A DNA stretch of 11,172 bases from Ghiorsea sp. (GCA_030950765.1 JAUZQX010000097.1:1-11172); one strand, 5' to 3'. Positions 1 through 7,317 are shown, counted from the stretch's first letter. Program-made: numbers and translations. Notes: generated from the sequence alone by a model not told the origin.

Positions 1-476
1 TGCACATCCACATCTGCCATCATCAACGCTTCAAGCACAGCTTCTTCATCATCACCTTTGAAAACAAACACCGCAACATGGTCAAACATGTGTGCCACAG
101 CACCAGGTCCACCCAGCTTAGAAGCGTTCTTGGTGAAACATTTACGCACATCAGCAAAAGTACGGTTGGGGTTATCTGTTAAACAATCCACAATCACCAT
201 GCAGCCCGCAGGCCCAAAACCCTCGTAACGCGCTGGCTGAAAGTCTTCACCTGCCCCACCTTCAGCTTTGTCCAAAGCATTTTTAATCACATGCGCTGGC
301 ACTTGGTCTTTTTTGGCATTATCAATCAAACGACGCAGCGATAAGTTACCATCTGGATCTGTACCGCCACTTTTGGCACAAACATAAATCTCACGACCAT
401 ATTTAGAATAAACCTTGGTCTTCATACCAGCGGTTTTTGCCATATCTTCTTTTTTGTTTTGGTAAGCTCTGCCCAT
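1..476 (-). CDS. YebC/PmpR family protein, YeeN-type (partial, C-terminus off the left edge)
   Basis: This gene encodes about 158 N-terminal residues of a YebC/PmpR-family protein, and the C-terminal part lies beyond base 1. The family comprises roughly 240-residue cytoplasmic proteins described as transcriptional regulators and, for some members, as translation factors that help ribosomes through difficult stretches. The family signatures are visible: an N-terminal MGRAYQNKK, then KTKVYSKYGREIY, SLRRLIDNAKKDQVP, ALDKAEGG, RYEGFGPAGCM, and a TDNPNRTFADVR segment followed by GAVAHMFDH. The MGR start and the YSKYG block resemble the YeeN branch more than classical YebC. The ATG at 476 is chosen because it gives the conserved MGR N-terminus. 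However, the best Shine-Dalgarno (521-526) lies far upstream, next to in-frame TTG codons. The gene is divergent from pstS. The identification is firm, and the exact start is less so. Confidence 0.9.
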   Translation of the reverse strand, partial: MGRAYQNKKEDMAKTAGMKTKVYSKYGREIYVCAKSGGTDPDGNLSLRRLIDNAKKDQVPAHVIKNALDKAEGGAGEDFQPARYEGFGPAGCMVIVDCLTDNPNRTFADVRKCFTKNASKLGGPGAVAHMFDHVAVFVFKGDDEEAVLEALMMADVDV

Positions 477-520
477 GATAAATGCCACTCTCTTTTTAGG
501 ATAAATATTCTGCAACAAAA

Positions 521-526
521 CCTCCT
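521..526 (-). promoter_or_regulatory. Strong Shine-Dalgarno AGGAGG upstream of the yebC-family gene
   Basis: The minus strand reads AGGAGG here. It lies about 44 bases before the conserved ATG (476), but only 2 and 5 bases before two in-frame TTG codons (518 and 515). Either a short N-terminal extension is made from TTG, or this motif is incidental and the ATG uses the weaker GAGAG near 489-493. Family alignment favours the ATG, while the ribosome-binding site favours TTG. Confidence 0.4.
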
Positions 527-608
527 CTTAGCGTAACAAATGTCAATCATCACCCATGTAAGAATTTGTTGTCGCCATCGACCAAGAACTTGATTACAAT
601 ATTTCAGT

Positions 609-614
609 GAGGGG
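609..614 (+). promoter_or_regulatory. Ribosome binding site of pstS
   Basis: GAGGGG lies 6 bases before the pstS ATG at 621 and supports that start. No confident promoter is visible in the 527-608 divergent gap. TACAAT at 595-600 could be a -10 element, but it has no well-spaced -35 box. Confidence 0.6.
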
Positions 615-620
615 TAAGCG

Positions 621-1442
621 ATGTTAAAAACTATTTTGATGAGCAGTATTTTACTTTTGGGGAGCACGCTTCATGCGAATGAATACATCCATGTGGTAGG
701 TTCAACCACCGTATTACCCGTGGTTTCACAGGCTGCAACATTATACCACCAACAACACCCTGATATTATCATCACGGTATCAGGCGGTGGCTCAGGCGTA
801 GGTATTGCTTCTGTTATTCAAGGCACAGCGCAAATCGGCATGGCCTCTCGCAATACCACAGCGGAAGAACAAGCCAAACTAGAAGGTAAGGTCGATAATA
901 TTGTTATCGCAGCTGATGCCGTCGCTGTTGCAGTTTCGAAAGCAGTATATGCAAGCGGTGTCCACGCCTTAAGTGTAGGGCAAATTGCGGATATTTATCG
1001 TGGTAACATTCGCAATTGGAAAGAGGTTGGTGGTTTGGACGCTCGCATTGTGGTCATTGATAAAGAAGCATCACGCGGTACACGCCATGTCTTTGCCGAG
1101 GCTATTCTGGGAGACAAACATGCGCGTGCAAAAGGTGCATCCATCATTTCAGGCTCCAACAATGAAGAACAAGCCATTATCTCACGCAGCAATGCTGCCA
1201 TTGGTATGTTATCTAATGCTTGGCTCAATGATAAAGTACGTGGTATTGCGATCATTGTCGATGGGAAATTGATTTCACCAACCATTGAACATGTGCGCGA
1301 TCATAGCTATCCGCTGGCGCGTGGTTTGCATGTGTTGCTACCCAAACATGCCCCACAAGCTGCCCAAAAATTTGTACAATTCTTACTTGCTAAACAAGGG
1401 CAAACCATTGTTCAAGAAGTGGGTTATTTGCCTGTCCACTAA
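621..1442 (+). CDS. pstS: Periplasmic phosphate-binding protein PstS (short form)
   Basis: This is the substrate-binding protein of the high-affinity phosphate ABC transporter. It captures phosphate in the periplasm and delivers it to PstCA. A Sec signal peptide is visible: a Lys near the N-terminus, a hydrophobic core, and a likely cleavage after LHA at residue 19. The mature protein begins with the family hallmark VVGSTTVLPV (residues 25-34). It then shows the phosphate-loop motifs SGGGSG (54-59), IGMASR (72-77) and SRGTR (151-155), and ends with a typical C-terminal lobe. At 273 residues it matches the short PstS branch rather than the roughly 340-residue enterobacterial form. It is the first gene of pstSCAB, with its own ribosome binding site, and pstC starts immediately after its stop. 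A related oxyanion binder cannot be fully excluded, but the pstC and pstA neighbours argue for phosphate. Confidence 0.92.
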   Translation: MLKTILMSSILLLGSTLHANEYIHVVGSTTVLPVVSQAATLYHQQHPDIIITVSGGGSGVGIASVIQGTAQIGMASRNTTAEEQAKLEGKVDNIVIAADAVAVAVSKAVYASGVHALSVGQIADIYRGNIRNWKEVGGLDARIVVIDKEASRGTRHVFAEAILGDKHARAKGASIISGSNNEEQAIISRSNAAIGMLSNAWLNDKVRGIAIIVDGKLISPTIEHVRDHSYPLARGLHVLLPKHAPQAAQKFVQFLLAKQGQTIVQEVGYLPVH

Positions 1443-2303
1443 ATGTTAATGTTGCGCCCATCGATGCTTGCCAGTTTTGTTTGGCTGGGCTGCTTAACAG
1501 CAGCCTTTAGCATTGCTGTGTTGCTCTGGTTTTTATGGGATAACGCTTGGTTGTTCTTCCAGCAATTTGGCATCCAAACCTTATGGTTAGATGAATGGTA
1601 CCCCTACGAAAATTTATATGGTTTTTTGCCCGCCATTACAGGCACAGCTTGGGCACTATTGATTGCTTTGCTCATTGCAATCCCCTGTGGGCTTGCTGCA
1701 GCGATTGTAAGCAGTGAAATCGTATCCTCAACTTGGCAAGCATGGATACGTTTAAGCATGGAGGTTTTGGCTGGTATTCCTTCAGTGGTCTATGGGCTTA
1801 TTGGGCTTTGGTTATTGCTTCCTTTATTGCAATCACAGCTGAACTTACTCACAGGACATAGCCTACTTGCCGCAGGTTTAATTTTATCACTGATGATATT
1901 ACCCACCATCATGCTTATGGCACAAGATGCTTTGCAAGGTGTAGCTCCTGAGCAGCGCGAAGCAGCAAAACTACTAGGGTTAAACTGGAACCAACAACTA
2001 TTGCGTATCTTATTACCGCAAGCATGGCCTGGCATTCGCAGTGGCATTTTGTTGGCTGTTGGGCGAGGTTTGGGTGAAACTATGGCTGTGATGTTGGTGG
2101 TTGGTTCACTCGATAGAATGCCCCAACCCTTTTACAATATTTTAGAACCCGCACAAACACTCACCTCGCGCATAGGCAGAGAAATGGGCGAAGCAGCCTT
2201 TGGCTCTTTGCACTTCTCGGCATTGATGGCATGTGGCTTGATACTCGCCATCGTTGCCGTATTTTTCAGCTTTAGTGCACAAAAGATGAGGCCTAGCACA
2301 TGA
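1443..2303 (+). CDS. pstC: Phosphate ABC transporter permease PstC
   Basis: This is one of two inner-membrane permease subunits that form the phosphate channel. The 286-residue protein has about six hydrophobic spans. It carries the binding-protein-dependent permease hallmarks: an LAGIPSVVYGL segment (about 114-124) and an EAA loop starting EAAKLLGLNW (about 173-182), which docks on the ATPase. This is followed by GRGLGETMAV, a PstC-type sequence. The ATG at 1443 begins on the base after the pstS stop, and no ribosome binding site is evident, so translation is probably coupled to pstS. A second in-frame ATG at 1449 is an equally possible start that would shorten the protein by two residues. 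The stop overlaps the pstA start by 4 bases. Confidence 0.92.
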   Translation: MLMLRPSMLASFVWLGCLTAAFSIAVLLWFLWDNAWLFFQQFGIQTLWLDEWYPYENLYGFLPAITGTAWALLIALLIAIPCGLAAAIVSSEIVSSTWQAWIRLSMEVLAGIPSVVYGLIGLWLLLPLLQSQLNLLTGHSLLAAGLILSLMILPTIMLMAQDALQGVAPEQREAAKLLGLNWNQQLLRILLPQAWPGIRSGILLAVGRGLGETMAVMLVVGSLDRMPQPFYNILEPAQTLTSRIGREMGEAAFGSLHFSALMACGLILAIVAVFFSFSAQKMRPST

Positions 2304-3118
2304 AAATCATACTCATCATGTTTGCTATACCAGCCATTTTACTGCCCGCGGCATGTGTATTGTATATTTTCTATCAAGCCATGCCTGCACTCAACCTCTC
2401 GCTTATCTTTGGTTCAGATATAAGCGTTGTTGGTGTGAATAGCATAGGACAATCCATACTTCCACAAATCACAGGTTCTTTATTGCTGATGGCTTTGGCG
2501 TGTTTTATCGCCTTACCCATCGCCTTTAGCATTGCGCTTTTCCATGCTTTTTGGGCAAGCCAAAATCACAAAAAACTACTGATGACTTTATTGCAAATGT
2601 TGCAAGGTATTCCACCCATTGTTTATGGTTTATGTGGCTTGATTGTATTCGTACATACCCTGCAATGGGGCATCTCTTTACTCACTGGCTCAGTGATTTT
2701 GGCAATTATTATTTTACCCTTATTGAGCAATAGCCTTATCCATGCTTTTGCCCGTATTCCCCGCGAACAAACCGATGCAGCATTATCTTTAGGGCTTTCA
2801 AAATTAAACGTTATCATACGTATTTGGTTGCCTGCATCATGGTCAAATATACTCACAGGTTTATTATTAAGCATGGCTCGCGCCTTATCCGAAACTGCAC
2901 CCATTTTGTTCACTGCCACTGTGTTTTCTGGCATCACATGGCCTGATTCCATCTTTTCACCTGTGACCAGTTTACAAACCCATATTTTTTACCTTGCCCA
3001 AGAGGGCAGCAACATCCAAGCTATTCATACCGCTTGGGCATCGGCTGCCACGCTGCTGCTGTTGGTCTTATGTTTTTCATTGATGGCTGGGTATTTGCGG
3101 AGGTATGACACCACATGA
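2300..3118 (+). CDS. pstA: Phosphate ABC transporter permease PstA
   Basis: This is the second inner-membrane permease of the phosphate transporter and the partner of PstC. The 272-residue protein has a long N-terminal hydrophobic span and about five more. The LQGIPPIVYGL segment is conserved, the EAA-type loop reads DAALSLGLSK, and the later ARALSETAPILFTA stretch is characteristic of PstA. The ATG overlaps the pstC stop (ATGA at 2300-2303), with a GAGG motif at 2288-2291 as a modest ribosome binding site. The gene overlaps pstB by 4 bases at its end. The order S-C-A-B is the usual one. Confidence 0.92.
   Translation: MKIILIMFAIPAILLPAACVLYIFYQAMPALNLSLIFGSDISVVGVNSIGQSILPQITGSLLLMALACFIALPIAFSIALFHAFWASQNHKKLLMTLLQMLQGIPPIVYGLCGLIVFVHTLQWGISLLTGSVILAIIILPLLSNSLIHAFARIPREQTDAALSLGLSKLNVIIRIWLPASWSNILTGLLLSMARALSETAPILFTATVFSGITWPDSIFSPVTSLQTHIFYLAQEGSNIQAIHTAWASAATLLLLVLCFSLMAGYLRRYDTT
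3099..3103 (+). promoter_or_regulatory. Ribosome binding site of pstB
   Basis: GGAGG inside the end of pstA lies 11 bases before the first of two consecutive ATG codons (3115 and 3118). It supports a start at 3115, although 3118 is possible. Confidence 0.55.
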
Positions 3119-3906
3119 TGCAAACCAATATAGATGTTAAAAACACACCTAAAATACATGTTCAAAAAGATTTTCTTGTTGTTGAACAGTTATCTCTTCA
3201 ACTTGAAAACAATCCTATCCTTAACAACATCAGCTTTTCACTGCCCATCACAGGTATTACCACCCTCATTGGGCCCTCTGGTGCTGGAAAAAGCTCACTG
3301 CTTCGTTGTTTAAACATGTTATATTCAACTTGGGGCGGCGAGATAACTATTGATAAAACCAGCATCAAACAATGGCAAGCTGGTGAAGATAACCTACGCA
3401 AGTTTATTGGTTTAATTGCACAAAAACCCGCTATTTTCCCAGCAAGCATTGCCGAGAATGTCACCTTTGGCTTGCCTAGAAAACAACGCAAGCAAGACAC
3501 AACTACACTTATCCATGATTGTCTAATCCAAGCTGCACTCTGGGATGAAGTCAAAGATAGGTTAAACCAACCTGCCGTCAGCCTATCCATTGGACAACAA
3601 CAACGTTTATGCCTCGCTCGCGCTTTGGCACTGCAACCCTCCATATTACTTTTGGATGAACCCACAGCATCCTTAGACCCACGCTCTAAACAGTTGATTG
3701 AAATATCGCTGCGCCGCTTGGCAAAAAACATGCCTATCTTGTGTGTCACCCACGACTTGGAACAAGCCAAACGTTTACAAGGTCAACTTATTTTTATGTG
3801 TGATGGAAAAATCATTGAAACAGGTGAAAGCCAAGAACTATTGCAGAACCCTCAAAAGCTTGAGACCCGCGAGTTTTTACGCTGGGAAGTCTGTGACTGC
3901 GACTAA
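3115..3906 (+). CDS. pstB: Phosphate ABC transporter ATP-binding protein PstB (divergent)
   Basis: This is the cytoplasmic ATPase that powers phosphate import through PstCA. In order, the 263-residue protein has a 20-residue N-terminal extension, Walker A GPSGAGKS (53-60), a Q-loop in IAQKPAIFP (Q103), and an ABC signature that reads LSIGQ (157-161). Then come Walker B ILLLDE (177-182), a D-loop at SLD, and the H-loop VTHD (H213). Typical PstB proteins have LSGGQ and end in a conserved YITGRFG-like tail. Here the third signature residue is Ile and the tail instead ends in EFLRWEVCDCD. All catalytic residues are kept, so an active ATPase is expected. Operon position rather than sequence alone supports the PstB name. 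It is the last gene of the operon, and no phoU follows. Confidence 0.87.
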   Translation: MMQTNIDVKNTPKIHVQKDFLVVEQLSLQLENNPILNNISFSLPITGITTLIGPSGAGKSSLLRCLNMLYSTWGGEITIDKTSIKQWQAGEDNLRKFIGLIAQKPAIFPASIAENVTFGLPRKQRKQDTTTLIHDCLIQAALWDEVKDRLNQPAVSLSIGQQQRLCLARALALQPSILLLDEPTASLDPRSKQLIEISLRRLAKNMPILCVTHDLEQAKRLQGQLIFMCDGKIIETGESQELLQNPQKLETREFLRWEVCDCD

Positions 3907-4083
3907 TGCTATTCACGCCCACTGATTTCAAACCTGGGTATTTAAACGAATTGACTCAGGGCAGCCGCATTAAAATATTGACTAGGCAGGCATATTCCCC
4001 GCAGTACCCGCAAGGGGCAGGCTTCTTGCGGGTACTACGGTGAGACAAAATAAACACCCTATTTTGATGCGATTTGCCTAACC
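3907..4083. other. Convergent intergenic region between pstB and mutS
   Basis: No coding sequence is evident. The region contains a strong palindrome (4003-4036) and a weak AT-rich 7-bp inverted repeat, CAAAATA/TATTTTG (4046-4052 with 4060-4066). A direct repeat GGCAGGC occurs at 3985-3991 and 4016-4022. No T-run that would make a canonical terminator follows any of these. Confidence 0.5.
4003..4036. repeat. 12-bp perfect palindrome with 10-base loop
   Basis: AGTACCCGCAAG (4003-4014) pairs perfectly with CTTGCGGGTACT (4025-4036) around a 10-base loop. The left arm is preceded by another CCCGCA (3998-4003) that could compete for pairing. It sits between two convergent genes and may stop or stabilise transcripts from both sides. 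The lack of a T-tract makes a classical rho-independent terminator unlikely. The GC-rich composition contrasts with the surroundings and would also fit a dispersed palindromic repeat. Confidence 0.6.
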
Positions 4084-4110
4084 GACTTAAGAAAGTTTCT
4101 TTTTTAAGTC
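4084..4110 (-). other. Hairpin overlapping the mutS stop codon
   Basis: GACTTAAGAAAG (4084-4095) can pair with CTTTTTTAAGTC (4099-4110) around a 3-base loop, with one G-U pair. It covers the last codons and the stop of mutS. It is AT-rich and has no following T-run on the minus strand, so a termination role is only possible. The lysine-rich C-terminal coding sequence may create the pairing by chance. Confidence 0.3.
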
Positions 4111-6681
4111 GTCCAAAAAAGTCAGGGCTTCAAGTGGTCGCATATTGTTAATATCGGCTGCTTCAATCATGCTTTCAACCACTTCCAAACGTTTTAAACT
4201 TTCTTCTTGTCGACGTTTTTCGGCTTCAGAAAACAAACCTAACTGAGTTTTGCCTGATTCAGCTTGCAGCTGTGAATCATGCTCAAGCCTATATAAATGT
4301 TCACGCGCAGATTTCACCACATCACGCGGCAGCCCTGCCAATTGCGCCACGGCAATGCCGTATGACCTATCTGCTGCATCCTCAACCACCTGATGCATAA
4401 AAATCACTTCACCCTTCCATTCACGCACCGTTACTGACGCATTAAAGGCTGTGGCATGTGTTTCAGGTAAATCCGTTAATTCATGGTAATGAGTGGCGAA
4501 CAAAGTGAGTACGTCTTTGGCAGCAATCAACCGCTCAGCCACAGCCCATGCAATGGCAAGCCCGTCCCAAGTGCTGGTTCCGCGTCCAATCTCATCCACA
4601 ATCACCAACGATTTGGGTTCAAGATGGTTCAAAATGGCAGCCGTCTCCATCATTTCCACCATAAAGGTTGAGCGACCAGAAGATAATTCATCACCTGCAC
4701 CAACCCTTGTAAACAAACGTTTCGTCAGCGGAATACGCGCTGCTTCGGCAGGCACAAAGCAACCCACATGGGATAACCAAACAATCCAAGCGACTTGCCG
4801 CATATAGGTTGACTTACCGCCCATATTAGGCCCGGTAAGCAACATAAACTGCCGTTTACGCATATCCATGTGCGTATCATTGGCAACAAAGGGGGCATCA
4901 TGAAGAAACTGCTCAACCACAGGGTGGCGACCACCCTCAATTTTCAGCGTTGCCCCACCATGCACTTCAGGGCAAACATACTGATGTTTCACCGCCGATT
5001 TCGCAAAACAAACCAACACATCCAAACTTGCCACAGCCAACGCTGCAGCTTGAATCATGCTTGTTTTGCTTGTGATGTGTTGCTGCAAATCCGTTACCAA
5101 AGCTTCTTCTTTTTGCATGGCTGCATCTTTTGCGCCCAGTATTTCCGATTCAAATTTATGCAACTCATCGGTAATAAACCGCTCGGCATTAACCAAAGTT
5201 TGTTTGCGTACATATTCAGGGGGTGCTGATACAGCTTGAGCTTTAGATATTTCGATGAAATAACCAAACACCTTGTTGTATTTGACACGAAGGTTGGCAA
5301 GCCCCGTGCGTTCACGCTCTTTGGCTTCATAAGCTTTTAGCCAGTCATCAGCATCACCTGCCAAAGTACGCAACCTATCCAACTCCGCATCAAAACCTTG
5401 GCGAATCACCCCGCCATCACGAAACAATGCAGGTGGTAAATCCACCAAAGCAGAGGCTAACAATGCGCCCAAATCTTCAAGGCCTAACATGGCTTGACGC
5501 ATGGGTTTAAACAGCCCACCTCGGTCTTGCAAAGCTGCAATCAAAGTGGGTAAAGCTAAAATACTATCAGTTAAACCTCGATAATCTCTAGGGGCTGCAC
5601 GCTTTAATACAATACGCGCCAACGTACGTTCCATATCCCGAATATGCCGCAAACCTTCATCAATCTGTTCTCGTGTCTCCACATCATCAAACAAACTTTG
5701 TACTGCCTGTTGCCGTTGTTTAATCTGACTTAAATCTGTTAAAGGGTTATCTATCCAATCACGAATCAATCGCGCACCCATCGGGGTTTGTGTTTTATCC
5801 AACGCAGTAATTAAACTACCTTTACGTTCACCCGTCATTGTACAATGCACTTCCAAATTACGGCGCGAACGCATATCAATACGCATACCCTGCTGCTGCT
5901 CTTGATATACGGGCAAACTCAAATGTGCCACGCTACTTTTTTGCGTTTGTTCCACATACACCAGCACCGCTGCCACAGCTTTGGTTATCAATTCATGGTT
6001 TTCTAGATTCAAAGATGACCAATCACCCAAACCAAAAAACTGAGCCAATTTGTCTTGGCATACATCCGTTGCATAACACCAATCACCCACTTCCCATCTT
6101 TTAACCCCATCAGGAATTTGTGAGGCATCAATATTTCTTTGCACCAATAATTCGGCAGGATTAAGTACACTTAAATATTCTTGTAATACTTGCCCTGTGT
6201 TTACACTAGCCTGCATCAGTTTCCATTGCCCAGAGGCAATATCCAATGATGCCACTGCCCACATATCACTTTCCAAGTACAAAGCAGCAAGCGGCGCTGA
6301 GGTTTCTTGTTCTAAAAGAGATGATTCGGTTATTGTGCCTGGCGTAACAATACGTACCACTTCACGTTTTACAGGACCTTTACTGGCATCTGCTGCTTCC
6401 ATTTGATCACAAATGGCAACCCTACAACCAGCTGCAACTAGCTTGGCTAAATAACCTTCAGCTTGATGCCAAGGCACACCCGCCATAGGAATGTCATCGC
6501 CATTGGCTTTGCCGCGTTTAGTAAGCGTAATATTTAATATCTTGGAAGCATGAATAGCATCATCAAAAAACATTTCATAAAAATCACCCATGCGATAAAA
6601 AAGCAAACAGTCTGCATGTTCTGCTTTAATTTTGAGATACTGCTGCATCATGGGTGTATGTTGTGCTGTTTTCTTTGCCAT
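4087..6681 (-). CDS. mutS: DNA mismatch repair protein MutS
   Basis: MutS recognises mismatches and small loops after replication and recruits MutL. The 864-residue protein is the usual MutS1 length. The N-terminal mismatch-binding domain keeps the Phe-X-Glu motif (F34-Y35-E36, within MGDFYEMFF). The connector, lever and clamp regions follow. The ATPase domain has Walker A GPNMGGKST (617-625), the downstream STFMVEM segment, Walker B LVIVDE (692-697) with GRGTSTWDG, and ATHYHEL. A canonical beta-clamp-binding motif, QLGLF, sits at 813-817. The C-terminal tetramerisation-like helix MRPLEALTFLDDLKK closes the protein. The common GTSTYDG is GTSTWDG here, a minor variation. The ATG start is chosen from family alignment, as no clear ribosome binding site precedes it. 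The gene stands alone, convergent with pstB and divergent from the small gene at 6773. Confidence 0.97.
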   Translation of the reverse strand: MAKKTAQHTPMMQQYLKIKAEHADCLLFYRMGDFYEMFFDDAIHASKILNITLTKRGKANGDDIPMAGVPWHQAEGYLAKLVAAGCRVAICDQMEAADASKGPVKREVVRIVTPGTITESSLLEQETSAPLAALYLESDMWAVASLDIASGQWKLMQASVNTGQVLQEYLSVLNPAELLVQRNIDASQIPDGVKRWEVGDWCYATDVCQDKLAQFFGLGDWSSLNLENHELITKAVAAVLVYVEQTQKSSVAHLSLPVYQEQQQGMRIDMRSRRNLEVHCTMTGERKGSLITALDKTQTPMGARLIRDWIDNPLTDLSQIKQRQQAVQSLFDDVETREQIDEGLRHIRDMERTLARIVLKRAAPRDYRGLTDSILALPTLIAALQDRGGLFKPMRQAMLGLEDLGALLASALVDLPPALFRDGGVIRQGFDAELDRLRTLAGDADDWLKAYEAKERERTGLANLRVKYNKVFGYFIEISKAQAVSAPPEYVRKQTLVNAERFITDELHKFESEILGAKDAAMQKEEALVTDLQQHITSKTSMIQAAALAVASLDVLVCFAKSAVKHQYVCPEVHGGATLKIEGGRHPVVEQFLHDAPFVANDTHMDMRKRQFMLLTGPNMGGKSTYMRQVAWIVWLSHVGCFVPAEAARIPLTKRLFTRVGAGDELSSGRSTFMVEMMETAAILNHLEPKSLVIVDEIGRGTSTWDGLAIAWAVAERLIAAKDVLTLFATHYHELTDLPETHATAFNASVTVREWKGEVIFMHQVVEDAADRSYGIAVAQLAGLPRDVVKSAREHLYRLEHDSQLQAESGKTQLGLFSEAEKRRQEESLKRLEVVESMIEAADINNMRPLEALTFLDDLKKKLS

Positions 6682-6719
6682 ATGCGAAAACTATCGATAA
6701 AAGGTGAAAATCATACTGC

Positions 6720-6758
6720 TTATTGCGCTTGATAAAGAAGCGCTTAAACTCGCAATAA
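6720..6758. repeat. Inverted repeats in the mutS / small-gene divergent gap
   Basis: TTATTGCG (6720-6727) pairs with CGCAATAA (6751-6758). An overlapping alternative stem, GCGCTT (6725-6730) with AAGCGC (6738-6743), shares bases with it. They lie between mutS and the rightward small gene, where promoters are expected, so they could be an operator or a 5' leader hairpin. No confident -10/-35 pair can be assigned on either strand. Confidence 0.35.
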
Positions 6759-6761
6759 ATT

Positions 6762-6767
6762 GAGAGG
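6762..6767 (+). promoter_or_regulatory. Ribosome binding site of the 116-aa small gene
   Basis: GAGAGG lies 5 bases before the ATG at 6773, and only 2 bases before the ATG at 6770. This favours the second of the two overlapping candidate starts. Confidence 0.55.
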
Positions 6768-6772
6768 TTATG

Positions 6773-7123
6773 ATGAGCAATACAAAGCAGGATAAAGATA
6801 CTGAGCGTTTTTATAACATAAGTTATTTTATTGTACCCATTCCAATGGTGCTCGGTCTTATTTTTGCCGTGTATGTGTTGGCAACTGAAGACTCAAGAAA
6901 TCTGTCTTATTGTACAACAGCAAAAAGTATCGCTGCTTATCAGCAATCAACACTAAATGAAAAAGATTTTACACATTTAGAAGCAGTAACCCTAGATATA
7001 TGCAAAAATCATGATGATGAAATTGATGGCAGTGATGGACGCAGTGCAGGCAAGGTGCGTTGGTTTGTTTGTAAAGGTACTGTATGCGGTAAAGGTTGGG
7101 AGACTATCTTAGCCAACAAGTAA
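6773..7123 (+). CDS. Small membrane-anchored protein of unknown function with four cysteines
   Basis: I do not recognise this 116-residue protein. It has a charged N-terminus (MSNTKQDKDTERF) and one hydrophobic span at about residues 18-37 that includes VPIPMVLGLIFAV. A polar domain follows, with four cysteines at 47, 77, 100 and 105. The final pair lies in FVCKGTVCGKGW. The cysteine pattern and single span suggest an inner-membrane anchor with a disulfide-bearing periplasmic domain, which is inference. The spacing does not match a heme c or standard zinc motif. A good ribosome binding site (6762-6767) supports expression. The gene converges with the 62-aa gene on the other strand, with stop codons directly abutting. 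If the ATG at 6770 is used, the protein is one residue longer. Confidence 0.65.
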   Translation: MSNTKQDKDTERFYNISYFIVPIPMVLGLIFAVYVLATEDSRNLSYCTTAKSIAAYQQSTLNEKDFTHLEAVTLDICKNHDDEIDGSDGRSAGKVRWFVCKGTVCGKGWETILANK

Positions 7124-7312
7124 CTATTCTTTCTTTTTCGAACCACCAAATACAAGCCAGTAAATAGCAATCAGCACTGTTGGAAACCAAATGAAAATTC
7201 TCTGTACTGTATAGTTAGGCCAATCGATACCAAACATAGAATCAATTGTAAATAGTAATAGCCAAATCATTAATAATGCAATTAAGCTTGTTTTAAGTGT
7301 AACTGAATTCAT
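7124..7312 (-). CDS. Small two-span membrane protein of unknown function
   Basis: I do not recognise this 62-residue protein. It begins MNSVTLKTSLIA and has two hydrophobic segments, at about residues 7-23 and 33-53. They are separated by a short loop, DSMFGIDWPNY, and followed by a lysine-rich tail, GGSKKKE. The ATG at 7312 is chosen because GGGGAG (7318-7323) lies 5 bases upstream. A longer reading from 7348 would run through the ccoP terminator and lacks comparable support. The gene lies just downstream of that terminator, so it is read either from its own promoter or by readthrough from the oxidase operon. It is too small for a functional guess from sequence. A membrane role beside the oxidase is possible but unproven. 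Confidence 0.6.
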   Translation of the reverse strand: MNSVTLKTSLIALLMIWLLLFTIDSMFGIDWPNYTVQRIFIWFPTVLIAIYWLVFGGSKKKE

Positions 7313-7317
7313 TTTTT

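Noticed and set aside
541..546. TTGACA (minus strand) as a -35 box for the yebC-family gene
   Set aside because: At 16-18 bases downstream there is no -10-like hexamer, and the start site would fall beyond the AGGAGG motif.
540..557. Possible Pho box ATGTCAA-TCAT-CACCCAT upstream of pstS
   Set aside because: The second half matches the consensus poorly, and no -10 element lies at the expected distance.
422..667. 81-aa minus-strand ORF across the yebC/pstS divergent gap
   Set aside because: It overlaps the start of the yebC-family gene and the pstS signal peptide in other frames. It shows no family features, so it is a chance reading frame.
3198..3770. 190-aa minus-strand ORF opposite pstB
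   Set aside because: It lies wholly antisense to a clear ABC ATPase with all its motifs, and its composition is that of a mirrored reading frame.
4046..4066. CAAAATA/TATTTTG inverted repeat as a pst operon terminator
   Set aside because: The stem is AT-only apart from its outermost pair, and no T-run follows. It is too weak to call a terminator.
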